From positions 1-64,000 of the forward strand of contig JALSNW010000052.1 in NCBI GenBank assembly GCA_026986785.1: a DNA stretch of 64,000 nt, written 5' to 3'. The first letter of the stretch is position 1. Every line of letters begins with the position of its first letter. The stretch is from Deltaproteobacteria bacterium. Lineage in GTDB: Bacteria; Desulfobacterota; Dissulfuribacteria; Dissulfuribacterales; QOAL01. Under the pieces are notes generated by a model, which was given only the letters and a program-made list of their open reading frames with translations, was not told where the DNA came from and searched no databases. Positions 45,007-54,300 of this stretch are shown here, piece after piece. Made by a program: the position numbers and the translations under genes.

Positions 45007-46020
45007 TTAGCTTGTTTTTATACCAGTCAGGCTCACTTTTAGGGCCTTCAGGGGATGTTTAACCGTATCTATCACAGCTGAGGGTTCGTAACCGCAGTGT
45101 ACCATACAGTCGGTACATCTTGGGTCATTGCCGCGTCCGTACTTGCTCCAATCCGTTCCCTCTATGAGTTCCTTGTAGGTGGGGACATATTCGTCATCCA
45201 ATAGGTAACATGGTCTCTGCCAGCCAAAGATGTTCCTGGTGGGATTACCCCAGGGGGTGCACTTGTAATTCTGGTTGCCCGCGAGGAAATCCAGGTAGAG
45301 GATACTGTGGTTGAATTGCCACCTCTTCCTTTTGGCCCGTTCAAATATGCCACGAAATAGCTGGACGGTGGTCTCCCTGGTGAGGAAGCTCTCCCTATCC
45401 TTTGCATTTTCATAATTGAAACCTGCCGAGATGGTCATGGCCTCTACGTTGAGACTGGTCAAGAAATCCAGAAATTTCTCTGCGGACTCAGGTGTCTCTC
45501 CCAGGAAAAACGTAGTGTTGGTAGTTACCCTGAATCCCCGAGACACCAAAAGCCTTATGGCCTTTACCGCCTTGTCAAAGGTGCCGGGGGCACATACCAT
45601 CTCATCGTGCTTTTCACCCAATCCGTCAAGGTGGATGTTGAAGGTGAGATATGGAGATGGAGAGAAGTCATCGATCCTTTTTTCCACCAGCAAGGAATTG
45701 GTGCATAGATAGACGAACCTCTTTCTATTTATCAGCTCCCGGACGATGATGTGGATGTCCGGGTGCATCAGGGGTTCTCCACCTGGAATAGAGACAACGG
45801 GCGCACCACATTCTTCGGCAGCGGCAATACATTCCTCGATTGAAAGGCGCTTTTTCAAGATCTCTGGCGGGTGTGCCGTCTTGCCGCAACCTTTACAGTT
45901 GAGGTTACACAGGAAAAGGGGTTCGAGCATGAGAACGAGCGGAAACTTTTCTCTTTTCAAGAAGATATTCTTGGTGACATATCTACCTAATCTTATTTTT
46001 TGAATGGCTGGAATAGACAC
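45007..46020 (-). CDS. hpnH: Adenosyl-hopene transferase, radical SAM
   Basis: HpnH adds the 5'-deoxyadenosyl group of SAM to diploptene, the committed step to C35 hopanoids. The 337-residue protein has the cluster motif CNLNCKGC (Cys38, 42, 45), VSIPGGEPLMHPDI, NIHLDGLGEKHD, and the C-terminal Cys cluster (CTDCMVHCGYEPSAV). The N-terminal MSIPAIQKIRLGRYVTKNI is typical for the family. No squalene-hopene cyclase is in the window. Confidence 0.94.
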   Translation of the reverse strand: MSIPAIQKIRLGRYVTKNIFLKREKFPLVLMLEPLFLCNLNCKGCGKTAHPPEILKKRLSIEECIAAAEECGAPVVSIPGGEPLMHPDIHIIVRELINRKRFVYLCTNSLLVEKRIDDFSPSPYLTFNIHLDGLGEKHDEMVCAPGTFDKAVKAIRLLVSRGFRVTTNTTFFLGETPESAEKFLDFLTSLNVEAMTISAGFNYENAKDRESFLTRETTVQLFRGIFERAKRKRWQFNHSILYLDFLAGNQNYKCTPWGNPTRNIFGWQRPCYLLDDEYVPTYKELIEGTDWSKYGRGNDPRCTDCMVHCGYEPSAVIDTVKHPLKALKVSLTGIKTS

Positions 46021-46045
46021 GTTTTTCTCCTGTCGATGGCTGGTA

Positions 46046-46894
46046 TTAGTCCCTATGATTGATTGAAACAGGATCTGAACTTACTGACTCGGGATAGTAG
46101 CGTGGGTCGAGGAAACGCCTGATGGCAGCCTCCAGGTGGTCGAGGGGAACCAAGGTGTCGAGGCAGGGGCCATGGGGCCTGAGATTGAGTATCCCATAGA
46201 CCGGCAGGGGATAGGTGTCCTGTATCCCGCTTGCCAGATCCCTCTGGCAGGCAACGGCCACGATTATTTTGGGCCTCCTCTCAACCACTATTCTCCTTGC
46301 GATAGTGCCTCCCGTGGCCACTGCAAGATGTATGTTATACTTGTCGCTTATCTCCAAGAGACCTGCAATGGAGCACTTTCCACACCTTTTGCAGTTTCTC
46401 ACATTATAGGTGAGTCTGAGTTTACACCTGCTGTTCTGGAGACAGTGGGGCATGAGCATCAATATCTCCTCGGGTTTGAATGTGCCTGCCTCAGAGAGTA
46501 CGAGATCATTGTTCACCCTGATGAAAGAGGATCTGATCTTATTTTTGGAGATACCAAATAGCCTGCCTATAAGGGTCATGATAGGCAGGAAGAGCCTTAT
46601 GGTGATCCCCCTCATCTTGTTGAAAAAAGGGATATTTTTCCCAGTTGTAGATTTTATGAGAAGCCCGATGCTCGCCCATAGTACCACTAAGAGCGCTGTG
46701 CCTACTAAGACTGCGGCAATCCATTTTGCCCACGGATGTATTGCATTGAAGCCGAAATAGGGGACGATCCATAGAGAAAGCAGAAAGATACCGATGAATA
46801 GGCTGGTTAGGGCCACCAGGGTGAGAAACAGGCCCTTGCCTGCAGTCTCATCGAGGCTGTTTCCCCTATTTTTGTCTTGTGCATGTTCAATCAT
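46046..46894 (-). CDS. DUF116 membrane protein with Cys cluster
   Basis: The 282-residue protein has two N-terminal TM helices (LFLTLVALTSLFIGIFLLSL and WIAAVLVGTALLVVLWASIG) and a soluble DUF116 domain: LPHCLQNSRCKLRL-like MPHCLQNSRCKLRL, CKRCGKCSI, VATGGTIARRIV and VAVACQRDLASGI. The spaced cysteines suggest a metal or Fe-S site. Its biochemical role is unknown. It sits 25 bp before hpnH on the same strand. Confidence 0.85.
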   Translation of the reverse strand: MIEHAQDKNRGNSLDETAGKGLFLTLVALTSLFIGIFLLSLWIVPYFGFNAIHPWAKWIAAVLVGTALLVVLWASIGLLIKSTTGKNIPFFNKMRGITIRLFLPIMTLIGRLFGISKNKIRSSFIRVNNDLVLSEAGTFKPEEILMLMPHCLQNSRCKLRLTYNVRNCKRCGKCSIAGLLEISDKYNIHLAVATGGTIARRIVVERRPKIIVAVACQRDLASGIQDTYPLPVYGILNLRPHGPCLDTLVPLDHLEAAIRRFLDPRYYPESVSSDPVSINHRD

Positions 46895-46923
46895 GTCAAC
46901 GTAGGCCTTGTTCGCAGGGTCTC

Positions 46924-46957
46924 AAACCAGGGTTATGCATCTCGCAAGTTTGCCGAG
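46924..46957 (-). repeat. Dispersed intergenic repeat (S type)
   Basis: Minus strand: CTCGGCAAACTTGCGAGA, TGCATAACCCTGGTTT. It lies between ispH and the DUF116 gene. Confidence 0.65.
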
Positions 46958-46983
46958 TTAAACTGTTTGCCCTTACAGGAAAA

Positions 46984-47958
46984 TCAGAAGTTTGGGAAAA
47001 CAGGCTGTTTGAATCTCATGGATTCCTCTCGACCCTCCATTGTCTTGACAGTTACGTCGAAGTATTCACATAGGCATTTTATTACATCCTGTACCAGGAT
47101 CTCAGGTGCAGAAGCGCCTGCAGTAATGCCAACCCTCTTTTTTCCTTTCAACCATTTCATGTCGATGGCCTTTGCATTGTCGACGAGATAGGCGGGAAGG
47201 CCCCTGGAAATGCCTGTCTCCTTCAATCTGTTGGAATTGGAGCTATTGGGAGATCCTACAACCAAGAGAATGTCGATGGATTCAGACAACTTTCTCACAG
47301 CATCTTGGCGGCTTTGGGTTGCATAGCAAATATCTTTGAGGGCAGGGCCCTGGATGTTGGGAAATCTTTCCTTCAGGGCCTCTATGAGCTCTCTCGTGTC
47401 ATCGGTACTCAAGGTAGTCTGGGTTACATATGCCAGTTTGTCCGGGCTGGCCACATCCAAGTTGGAGATATCCTGGATCTTGGATACTACGTGGACCTCT
47501 CCAGTGACTCTGCCAAGGGTGCCTTCCACTTCTGGATGTCCATGATGGCCAATGATAATTACTACATGTCCGCTCTTGGCATAGCGTTGGGCCTGATGAT
47601 GTACCTTCTTGACGAGGGGGCAGGTGGCATCGATTGTCTTTAGCCCCATCTTTGCAGCCTGTTGTTCTACTGCAGTAGAGACCCCATGGGCACTGAATAT
47701 GGTGACAGAACCAGGAGGGACTTCACTTATGTCCTCTACAAACCTGGCTCCAGCCTTGGATAGATTTTCAATCACATGGGTATTGTGTACTATCTCGTGG
47801 ATGACCCATACCTGATTGTCATAAAGGGAAAGGGCGGTCTCGACTATCTTGATGGCCCTTTTTACACCTGCGCAAAAACCCCTTGGCTGGGCAAGTATGA
47901 TTTCAAGTTGTTCCATTTGGCGTGTCCCATCTATATTGTCTTTTTTTCCATTTGGCAC
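46984..47958 (-). CDS. ispH: 4-hydroxy-3-methylbut-2-enyl diphosphate reductase
   Basis: IspH is the Fe-S enzyme that makes IPP and DMAPP at the end of the MEP pathway. Cluster cysteines are in AQPRGFCAGVKRAI, TIDATCPLVKKVHHQA and DICYATQSRQDAV; FSAHGVS and IIGHHGHPEVEGT are also conserved. The start at 47958 has GGAGAAGG upstream and overlaps hpnB by 56 bp; ATG 47916 fits the family N-terminus but has no ribosome-binding site. Confidence 0.95.
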   Translation of the reverse strand: MPNGKKDNIDGTRQMEQLEIILAQPRGFCAGVKRAIKIVETALSLYDNQVWVIHEIVHNTHVIENLSKAGARFVEDISEVPPGSVTIFSAHGVSTAVEQQAAKMGLKTIDATCPLVKKVHHQAQRYAKSGHVVIIIGHHGHPEVEGTLGRVTGEVHVVSKIQDISNLDVASPDKLAYVTQTTLSTDDTRELIEALKERFPNIQGPALKDICYATQSRQDAVRKLSESIDILLVVGSPNSSNSNRLKETGISRGLPAYLVDNAKAIDMKWLKGKKRVGITAGASAPEILVQDVIKCLCEYFDVTVKTMEGREESMRFKQPVFPNF

Positions 47959-49039
47959 CTTCTCCCCTCAGATACCCTATTGACGAAGACCAGGTCATGG
48001 CCATATATAGCAGGGCCACTGGGGGGAGAGTAAGGCATAGGTATACTGGCAACCCATAATATCTCAAAATCGGAAGATAAGTAATACACATAATTGTCAA
48101 GGCTGCAAGACATGTCATCATGACTTCTGTTTTTAGCGTCAGAATCCCGGCGACAGGCCAGATGAATAGTATGCCCATTACTACAGTGGTGCCCAGAAGC
48201 AGTGCCCAGGAATAGTGGAGCTGGGTGAATGCGGTCCGTTCCACCATCTGCCATATGTCATTGAGGCTGGGGTATCTGCGAGAGCTCAAAACCCACCTGC
48301 TGAGTCCTATCCACGTGCTGAAGCCAGCCCCTTTGATCTTTTTTGCCAGGCTACAGTCATCTATCAAGGCATCTTTTATGGATTCGAATGCCTTGACCCG
48401 TCTCAATGCCTTGGTCTTTGTGAGGATGAATCCTCCTGCTGCTGCAGCTACAAAGTGCCTTGGCCTATTGGATAGGCGAAATGGGTAGAGCAACTTGAAA
48501 AAATAGACGAATGCCGGCATGAAGAGCCTTTCAGGAAGATTTTTCATGCTGAGTTCTGCCATTAGTGATAGAAAGTCCAGATCCTTCCTCTTCATGAAGG
48601 CCTGTGCCTGAGACAAGATGCCTGGCTTTAAAATGATGTCTGCATCCATGAGCAGTACCATCGGGGTCTTGACCAGACATAGCCCCTGCTCCAGGGCCCA
48701 CAACTTGCCACTCCAGCCTTTAGGAAGGGGGCGGCCTGTTAGCACCATACCATCGGTGCCGATTACCCGTTTGGCTATCTCTGCCGTCTTGTCGCTGGAG
48801 CAATCGTCTATGACTATGATCTGGATGTCGTGTCCCTGGCTTTTCAATGCCAAGAGTGTATTTTCGATGACTTGTTCCTCATCCCTGGCAGGGATCAAGA
48901 CTGTTATCCGGTCTATTGGTCCAACAGTATGGGGGTAGTTGACATCGAGGTTTTCAGATACTGACCAAGGTCGCCACGGAAGGCACAGGATAATTGCCCA
49001 TAGCAGGACAGAGCCAAGGGATAAGACGAGAAATATCAC
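47903..49039 (-). CDS. hpnB: Hopene-associated glycosyltransferase
   Basis: This is a membrane family-2 glycosyltransferase, 378 residues. The N-terminal hydrophobic anchor MIFLVLSLGSVLLWAIILCL is followed by the GT-2 core ITVLIPARDEEQVIENTL, DDCSSDKT and LPKGWSGKLWALEQG, with DADIILKPG as the metal motif. Several TM helices end the protein. The WSGKLWALEQG stretch and the neighbourhood (ispH, hpnH) point to HpnB, whose acceptor is not proven. GTG start at 49039. Confidence 0.85.
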   Translation of the reverse strand: MIFLVLSLGSVLLWAIILCLPWRPWSVSENLDVNYPHTVGPIDRITVLIPARDEEQVIENTLLALKSQGHDIQIIVIDDCSSDKTAEIAKRVIGTDGMVLTGRPLPKGWSGKLWALEQGLCLVKTPMVLLMDADIILKPGILSQAQAFMKRKDLDFLSLMAELSMKNLPERLFMPAFVYFFKLLYPFRLSNRPRHFVAAAAGGFILTKTKALRRVKAFESIKDALIDDCSLAKKIKGAGFSTWIGLSRWVLSSRRYPSLNDIWQMVERTAFTQLHYSWALLLGTTVVMGILFIWPVAGILTLKTEVMMTCLAALTIMCITYLPILRYYGLPVYLCLTLPPVALLYMAMTWSSSIGYLRGEGAKWKKRQYRWDTPNGTT

Positions 49040-49056
49040 TTCTCAGGGGTACCTGG

Positions 49057-49851
49057 TTAAAATGGCCAGATCTTATTCCACCAGTGTTTTTCCTCTTTAA
49101 GGGTTACTGGTTCGCTGCTCTCTTGCTCCATCTGGTCCAGTTTTGCAAGTTCATCCCGGTGCTCTGCAAGGATCTTGGCTGCCTTGTGGTATATGGGGGT
49201 ATCTGGATAGATGGTGACTATGTTTTCCAGCCTTTTTAGGGCCTGGGGCACATGATCGGTTCTGAGGTACCAATGGGCTACCACCCATTCGTGTTCTGCC
49301 AAGAGCTCTCTGCCCTCGGTGATCCTTTTTTCTGCCTCGAGCCTGAAGGCGCAGTCTGGATACCTCTTTATCAGGCGGTAATAAGTGTCGATCATCTTGT
49401 GGGTGCTGGTCTGGTCCCTGTCCGGGGTATCCATGAGGTTGTAGTAGCAGGAACCTATCTGGAATATTACATATGGGATGGCCTCGTTGGTAGGATGGAG
49501 GTCTTCGAACTCCTCATAGAGCGGAATGGCCTCTTCATAGAGACTCTGATAGAATTTGCAGTCTGCCAGCCTCAATTCTGCAACAGTGGCATAGGGGCTG
49601 AATGGATATCTATCCCTTATCTTTTTGAATTCTTCTTCTGCCAGTTGATACCGGCCTATGTCAAAATAATGCATGGCTTTTGCCGTCAACTGGGCTTGAG
49701 GTGCTATGGGCCCTTCTTCCTCTACATCCTCTGAGGGGGAAAAAATATGCTTTAGCCAGGAATCCCCCTTTTTGGCAAGACAGGCCGTTGAAAATGCTAT
49801 GACAAATACGAGCTGCAGACAGAATATGATAGATATTTTTTTCATGCTCAT
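49057..49851 (-). CDS. bamD: Outer-membrane assembly protein BamD-like
   Basis: The 264-residue exported TPR protein has signal sequence ISIIFCLQLVFVIAFSTAC with a weak lipobox (STAC). Repeats follow: AKAMHYFDIGRYQLAEEEFK, DRYPFSPYATVAELRLADCK, YEEAIPLYEEFEDLHPTNEA and PQALKRLENIVTIYPDT. BamD anchors the BAM complex that inserts outer-membrane proteins. It overlaps trxB by 4 bp; MKKISI at 49845 is an alternative start. Confidence 0.85.
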   Translation of the reverse strand: MSMKKISIIFCLQLVFVIAFSTACLAKKGDSWLKHIFSPSEDVEEEGPIAPQAQLTAKAMHYFDIGRYQLAEEEFKKIRDRYPFSPYATVAELRLADCKFYQSLYEEAIPLYEEFEDLHPTNEAIPYVIFQIGSCYYNLMDTPDRDQTSTHKMIDTYYRLIKRYPDCAFRLEAEKRITEGRELLAEHEWVVAHWYLRTDHVPQALKRLENIVTIYPDTPIYHKAAKILAEHRDELAKLDQMEQESSEPVTLKEEKHWWNKIWPF

Positions 49852-50762
49852 GATAGGTCGTGTTCAACTGCAAAGGCGGCAGTTGCGCCGTCTGAAACAG
49901 CGGTAACGATCTGAAGAAGGGGTTTACTCCTGCAATCACCTGCGGCATAGATGCCCTTTTCAGATGTCCTCATCCATTCATCCGTTTTGATAAAGCCTTG
50001 TTCATCCATTTCCACCAGGCCTTTAACAAAACCGGTATTTGGCTGTATGCCAACAAAGATGAAGACGCCTTGGACCTCCAGGACTGAGTCTTGATCTGTT
50101 TTTTTGTTCCTGATCCTGACAGCTTCAACAGAATCGGCCCCGATAATCTCCTCTACAACGCTGTCCCAAACGAGTTCTATAGAGTCGTTGTCGAATGCCT
50201 TTTTTTGTAGTACCTTCGTGGCCCTGAGTTCGTCTCTCCTGTGGATCAGATATACCTTTTTGGCAAATCTTGTCAAGAAGATTGCCTCTTGTACCGCACT
50301 GTCTCCTCCTCCGACTACAGCCACTACCTGATCCCTGAAGAACGGGCCGTCACAAGTCGCACAGTAGGAGACTCCTTTGCCAGTTAATTCCTTTTCACCT
50401 TTTACACCAAGGCTTCTGTGTGTGGCGCCTGTTGCAATGATTATGGCCTCGGTGAGGATGTTGTCTTCTCCAGCAAGGGATATGGACAAGGCGTCATCCC
50501 TACGCTCTATCGAGACCACTTCGTCATTTCTTTGTTCTATCCCGAACTTCTTTGCATGGGCAGCCATCTTGTCAACAAGCTCGAATCCCGATATTCCATC
50601 GGGAAAGCCTGGATAGTTTTCCACCCTGTCTGTTATGAGTACCTGACCACCTGGGCTCAATTTTTCCAGCAGCAGTCCATGCAGTTCTGCACGCCCTGCA
50701 TAGATGGCCGCTGCAAGACCTGCAGGACCACTGCCAATGATTACCAGCTGTTTCTTGTCCAT
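49848..50762 (-). CDS. trxB: Thioredoxin reductase
   Basis: The 304-residue flavoprotein has the FAD loop VIIGSGPAGLAAAIYAGRAE, redox pair Cys134/Cys137 in GVSYCATCDGPFF, NADPH loop VAVVGGGDSAVQEAIFL and the C-terminal YAAGDCRSKPLLQIVTAVSD. It reduces the thioredoxin encoded immediately upstream (1 bp gap). Confidence 0.96.
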   Translation of the reverse strand: MDKKQLVIIGSGPAGLAAAIYAGRAELHGLLLEKLSPGGQVLITDRVENYPGFPDGISGFELVDKMAAHAKKFGIEQRNDEVVSIERRDDALSISLAGEDNILTEAIIIATGATHRSLGVKGEKELTGKGVSYCATCDGPFFRDQVVAVVGGGDSAVQEAIFLTRFAKKVYLIHRRDELRATKVLQKKAFDNDSIELVWDSVVEEIIGADSVEAVRIRNKKTDQDSVLEVQGVFIFVGIQPNTGFVKGLVEMDEQGFIKTDEWMRTSEKGIYAAGDCRSKPLLQIVTAVSDGATAAFAVEHDLS

Positions 50763-50763
50763 A

Positions 50764-51093
50764 TCAGATCACTTTACTTATAGCACCTTCTATTATGGCC
50801 TTGCCTACAGCACCAGTAATTTGATCGACTACCCCGCCGTCCTTGAAGAGGATGAGGGTGGGGATGGCCCTTATTCCATAGCGACCGGGTGTTGCTGGGT
50901 TTTCATCTACATTCATCTTGGCTATTTTCACCTTTCCATCGTACTTGTCTGCCATCTCGTCTATTACTGGCGCAATGGCCCTACATGGGCCGCACCAGGC
51001 AGCCCAGAAATCCACCAATACTGGTAGATCCGACTGGAGCACCTTGGCCTCGAAGTCTGCATCTGTTACATGGAAAATCTTGTCATTTGACAT
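50764..51093 (-). CDS. trxA: Thioredoxin
   Basis: The 109-residue thioredoxin has the active site WCGPC (Cys34, Cys37) in VDFWAAWCGPCRAIAP and a conserved cis-Pro in YGIRAIPTLILFKDG. AAAGGAGAT upstream supports the start. It heads a run trxA-trxB-bamD-hpnB-ispH on the minus strand. Confidence 0.97.
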   Translation of the reverse strand: MSNDKIFHVTDADFEAKVLQSDLPVLVDFWAAWCGPCRAIAPVIDEMADKYDGKVKIAKMNVDENPATPGRYGIRAIPTLILFKDGGVVDQITGAVGKAIIEGAISKVI

Positions 51094-51200
51094 GCCTTGT
51101 ATCTCCTTTTGAAAAAAATATTTAATTAAGAAGGTTAATTTAGTGACTGAAATAATTTCAGTTTCTGAATCGATGGATCAATGTGAACCCGAATTTAAAA

Positions 51201-51229
51201 AGTGTAGGATAGCTTAAGTTAGGTGTCAA
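51201..51229 (-). promoter_or_regulatory. Sigma-70 type promoter for trxA and downstream genes
   Basis: The minus strand has a perfect TTGACA (51229-51224), 17 bases, then TACACT (51206-51201), about 110 bp before trxA. Confidence 0.65.
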
Positions 51230-51259
51230 GGAATTAAACCCAGTATAAGTCTATCTTTT

Positions 51260-52648
51260 TCACAAATCCATGAAGTTGACAATACCTTGGATGGAAGAGA
51301 TGTTTATGACGTCCATGTTGGCTGGCACATTGAGTTTTTGCCCTCCTGGTTCAGGCAGGATGCATCTTGTTATACCAAGCCTGGCAGCTTCGTTTAATCT
51401 CAGTTGCATTTGGCCTACCGGCCTTACCTCTCCCGTAAGTCCCACCTCCCCAAAGACAGCTATTCTCGTCCCCAAGGGTTTTTCTATCAGGCTTGAGAGT
51501 ATGGCGCAAATGAGGGGGAGGTCTGCAGCGGGTTCTGAAAGCCTGAAGCCCCCCACCACATTTATGAAGATATCCTTGTCATAGAGAGTGATGTCAAGGT
51601 GCTTTTCTGCAACGGCAGTCAAGAGGGCAAGCCGGTTCGTATCCACTCCAGCCGTGGTCCTTCTGGGCATGGCCAGGTAAGACTGATTCACAAGGGCCTG
51701 GATCTCCACAAGGATGGGTCTGCTGCCTTCGATACACGGTAATATGACCGAACCAGGAGAGGCCTTTCCCCTCTGTTCCAAGAATATGTTAGAAGGATTT
51801 GAGACCTCTGAAAGGCCAGAGTCTGTCATTTCGAAGACGCCGATTTCATGAGTGGGGCCGAATCTGTTCTTTACCGTACGTAATATCCTGAAAGAATGGG
51901 TCCTGTCTCCTTCAAAATAGAGAACCGTATCCACCAGGTGTTCCAGGACCCTTGGCCCTGCGATGGCCCCATCCTTTGTGACGTGCCCAACAATGAAGAT
52001 TGGAATCTTTAGCCCCTTTGCCATATGCATGAGGGCAGAGGTGACATTTCTTACCTGGTTCATACTCCCTGGCAACGAGCCTATCTGTGGATCGAAAAGG
52101 GTCTGTATCGAATCCACGGCAAGGATGTCTGGGCCAGTGTCGAGGACAGCTTTCAGCACAAGTTCCATGTTTGATTCGCATAGAATGAGGAGGCTGCCTT
52201 GGTGGGCACCCAGCCTTTCTGCCCTCAATCTTATCTGGGCAGGGGATTCCTCCCCGCTGATATAGAGGACATTGAGTCCACGCTCCGAAAGTATGGTAAG
52301 GGCCTGGAGTAATATAGTAGACTTGCCAATGCCTGGCTCTCCTCCTATGAGGATTAGTGAGCCAGGTACTATTCCCCCTCCAAGCACCCGGTCGAATTCA
52401 TCTATGCCTACGGGGATGCGAATGGCCCGGTCTTTTGAAGATATGGCAGACAATGGTAACGGAACCTCCCCTTCTTTTGAACTGGTTTTGCAGGCCATTT
52501 GGCCCTTGGGGGGTGTCTTGGGCAGTATCGTTTTTTCCAGCATGCTATCCCATGATCCGCATTCGGGACAGCGGCCAAGCCATTTCACTGAGGAATACCC
52601 ACAGTTTTCGCAGACAAATAGTTGTTTTTCAGGTGTTTCGCGGGCCAT
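51260..52648 (-). CDS. radA: DNA repair protein RadA
   Basis: RadA (Sms) is a RecA-like helicase that extends recombination joints. The 462 residues comprise a zinc finger (Cys13, 16, 27, 30: FVCENCGYSS, GRCPECGSW), Walker A LIGGEPGIGKSTILLQ, the family motif TVKNRFGPTHEIGVF and a Lon-like C-terminal domain (GVDTNRLALLTAVAEKH, FGEVGLTGEVRPV). It lies 6 bp after an orphan sensor kinase. Confidence 0.97.
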   Translation of the reverse strand: MARETPEKQLFVCENCGYSSVKWLGRCPECGSWDSMLEKTILPKTPPKGQMACKTSSKEGEVPLPLSAISSKDRAIRIPVGIDEFDRVLGGGIVPGSLILIGGEPGIGKSTILLQALTILSERGLNVLYISGEESPAQIRLRAERLGAHQGSLLILCESNMELVLKAVLDTGPDILAVDSIQTLFDPQIGSLPGSMNQVRNVTSALMHMAKGLKIPIFIVGHVTKDGAIAGPRVLEHLVDTVLYFEGDRTHSFRILRTVKNRFGPTHEIGVFEMTDSGLSEVSNPSNIFLEQRGKASPGSVILPCIEGSRPILVEIQALVNQSYLAMPRRTTAGVDTNRLALLTAVAEKHLDITLYDKDIFINVVGGFRLSEPAADLPLICAILSSLIEKPLGTRIAVFGEVGLTGEVRPVGQMQLRLNEAARLGITRCILPEPGGQKLNVPANMDVINISSIQGIVNFMDL

Positions 52649-52654
52649 ATCGTC

Positions 52655-54046
52655 TCAGTCCTCTTCAGGCCACGGCAGATAGATCTCCACGATGGAGCCT
52701 CTACCAGGCCGGTTCTTTGTCCTGATCTTACCGTCCATTGCCACGACGAGCCTTTTTACTATGGCCAGGCCAAGGCCGGTGCCCTTTGTCTTTGTGGTGA
52801 CGAAGGGTTCAAAGACCTCGTCCTTGATCTGTTCCGGAAAGCCGGGGCCTGTGTCTTCCACAACGATCTCCAGGCCATCGTCCAGGGCATTCACGGTTAC
52901 TATGACCTTTTTTTCACTCTCTTGTTTCTCCATGGCCTCTATGGAATTTTGTACCAAGTTCAAGACTATCTGGATCAGTTTTTCCCTGTCGGATTTGACA
53001 ATTGTGTTATTGCATCTCATCTGGAGATCCACGCCCTTTTTATAGGGTTGGACGATCCTGACAATTTCCCTACAGAAGCTGTCGAGAGAGAAATTTTCAA
53101 GGTTGAGTTCAGTGGGGCGGGCATAGACCAGCAGATTGGCAGTGAGTCTTTCCAGCCTGTCCGCCTGCTCTACTACCACGGCCATGTCTTGTCTGAGATA
53201 AGGGTCTGGGCCGTCCTCCATGTAAAGCTGGGCAAATCCCTTTATACTGCTCAAGGGATTTCGGATCTCATGGGCCAGTACTGCTGCCATCTGGCCAAGG
53301 GCAGCCATGCGTTCCTTTTCGGCAAGACTTGCCTCGAGCCTGTAATTCTTTTGCCAGGCCCTGATGAAAAAGAGCGCCAGGATCCAGAGTAGGGTCAGGG
53401 ATGCGAGTATCATGATAAGCTGAAATTTGGCACGTCTTTCAATTGACCTGGCAGGATAGGGGTGAAGGGCAACCCTGAGACAGAATACCTTTAGGGCTGG
53501 CACTGGCTCCAGGGTCTTTTGTCTGTATCCAGGCAGCACATAGTGCATTTGATCTCCCTGTGAATCCATGCGGTTGACATCACTGATATGCAGTTTCAGG
53601 GGGAAGTCAAGGATGAAGACCACCTCTCCTGTGGCGAGTTTTTCGAAGTGGTTGAAGATACGCTCTTTTTCGAAGACCTGATTTATCGTGGGGTCGTTCA
53701 CCCTCCTGCCAATGAGTTTTTCATTGGAGTGGAGTATTATTGTCCTATCCTTGTCGATGAGGGCCAGGAAGGCAAGATATTCCCACCTGTCAGAGTCCAC
53801 GAGATCCCTGAACAGATCTGGATTGAGTCCGAGTCGTTCCAGGGTGAAACCCAGATTTACAGCAATGTCTGTGGCCCTTATCTCAAGAAGGTGCCTGGAG
53901 CCCTCTATTGATATCCTGTAGGTGCCGATTGCGCTGATAACCGTTATGATGCTGAAGAGCCCAAGGAGAATGACTATTGCAAGAAGATACTTGTTTTGTA
54001 CGAGTTCCGGGGTTCCACCCTGGCTGTTTTTCCGTTTCAATATCAT
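52655..54046 (-). CDS. Membrane sensor histidine kinase
   Basis: This 463-residue kinase has TM1 at about 18-43 (LLAIVILLGLFSIITVISAI), a periplasmic sensing domain of about 170 residues and TM2 at 214-237 (LIMILASLTLLWILALFFI). HisKA has the phospho-His near 259 in LAHEIRNPLSSIKGFAQLY, and the HATPase has ILNLVQNSIEAMEKQ, DTGPGFPEQI and GTGLGLAIVKRLV. The layout matches the ZraS/HydH type kinases that pair with sigma-54 regulators, but no response regulator is adjacent. Confidence 0.92.
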   Translation of the reverse strand: MILKRKNSQGGTPELVQNKYLLAIVILLGLFSIITVISAIGTYRISIEGSRHLLEIRATDIAVNLGFTLERLGLNPDLFRDLVDSDRWEYLAFLALIDKDRTIILHSNEKLIGRRVNDPTINQVFEKERIFNHFEKLATGEVVFILDFPLKLHISDVNRMDSQGDQMHYVLPGYRQKTLEPVPALKVFCLRVALHPYPARSIERRAKFQLIMILASLTLLWILALFFIRAWQKNYRLEASLAEKERMAALGQMAAVLAHEIRNPLSSIKGFAQLYMEDGPDPYLRQDMAVVVEQADRLERLTANLLVYARPTELNLENFSLDSFCREIVRIVQPYKKGVDLQMRCNNTIVKSDREKLIQIVLNLVQNSIEAMEKQESEKKVIVTVNALDDGLEIVVEDTGPGFPEQIKDEVFEPFVTTKTKGTGLGLAIVKRLVVAMDGKIRTKNRPGRGSIVEIYLPWPEED

Positions 54047-54210
54047 ACTATGTCCATGCTATCATGGAATAACGTGATCACCATGTTTCTATTCTTTGGC
54101 ATACAGCACGCATTTTCAATGCATAAGGTTATATATTGTAAGGATATAGGGGTTGCAAAGTAGCTCTTTTTGTTTTCTGCACAACGGGCTCGGATGCACG
54201 TCAGCCATGT

Positions 54211-54264
54211 GATCATTCAAAAGAATTACTTTTTTCAGGCGGTTGAAGTGCATGATCTGGGTTT
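54211..54264 (+). repeat. Dispersed intergenic repeat (L type)
   Basis: ATCATTCAAAAGAATTAC, TTTTTTCAGGCGGTTGAAG, TGCATGATCTGGGTTT. It is the closest relative of the copy at 19118-19170. Confidence 0.7.
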
Positions 54265-54269
54265 ATATT

Positions 54270-54300
54270 TGGCAACCTTGCGAGCTTCATAAATTGGGAT
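54270..54300 (+). repeat. Dispersed intergenic repeat (S type)
   Basis: TGGCAACCTTGCGAGCTTC, ATAAATTGGGAT. A diverged S unit in the same orientation as the L unit just upstream. Confidence 0.5.

Noticed and set aside
51200-51275. TATCTTTTTCACAAATCCATGAAG near the radA end as an L-type repeat
   Set aside because: Only the CTTTTTCA block matches and most of it is radA coding sequence.
54097-54112. Sigma-54 promoter-like TGGCATACAGCACGCA
   Set aside because: GG and GC are correctly spaced, but only about nine of twelve conserved positions match, it is over 230 bp from purDE, and one such match is expected by chance in a window this size.
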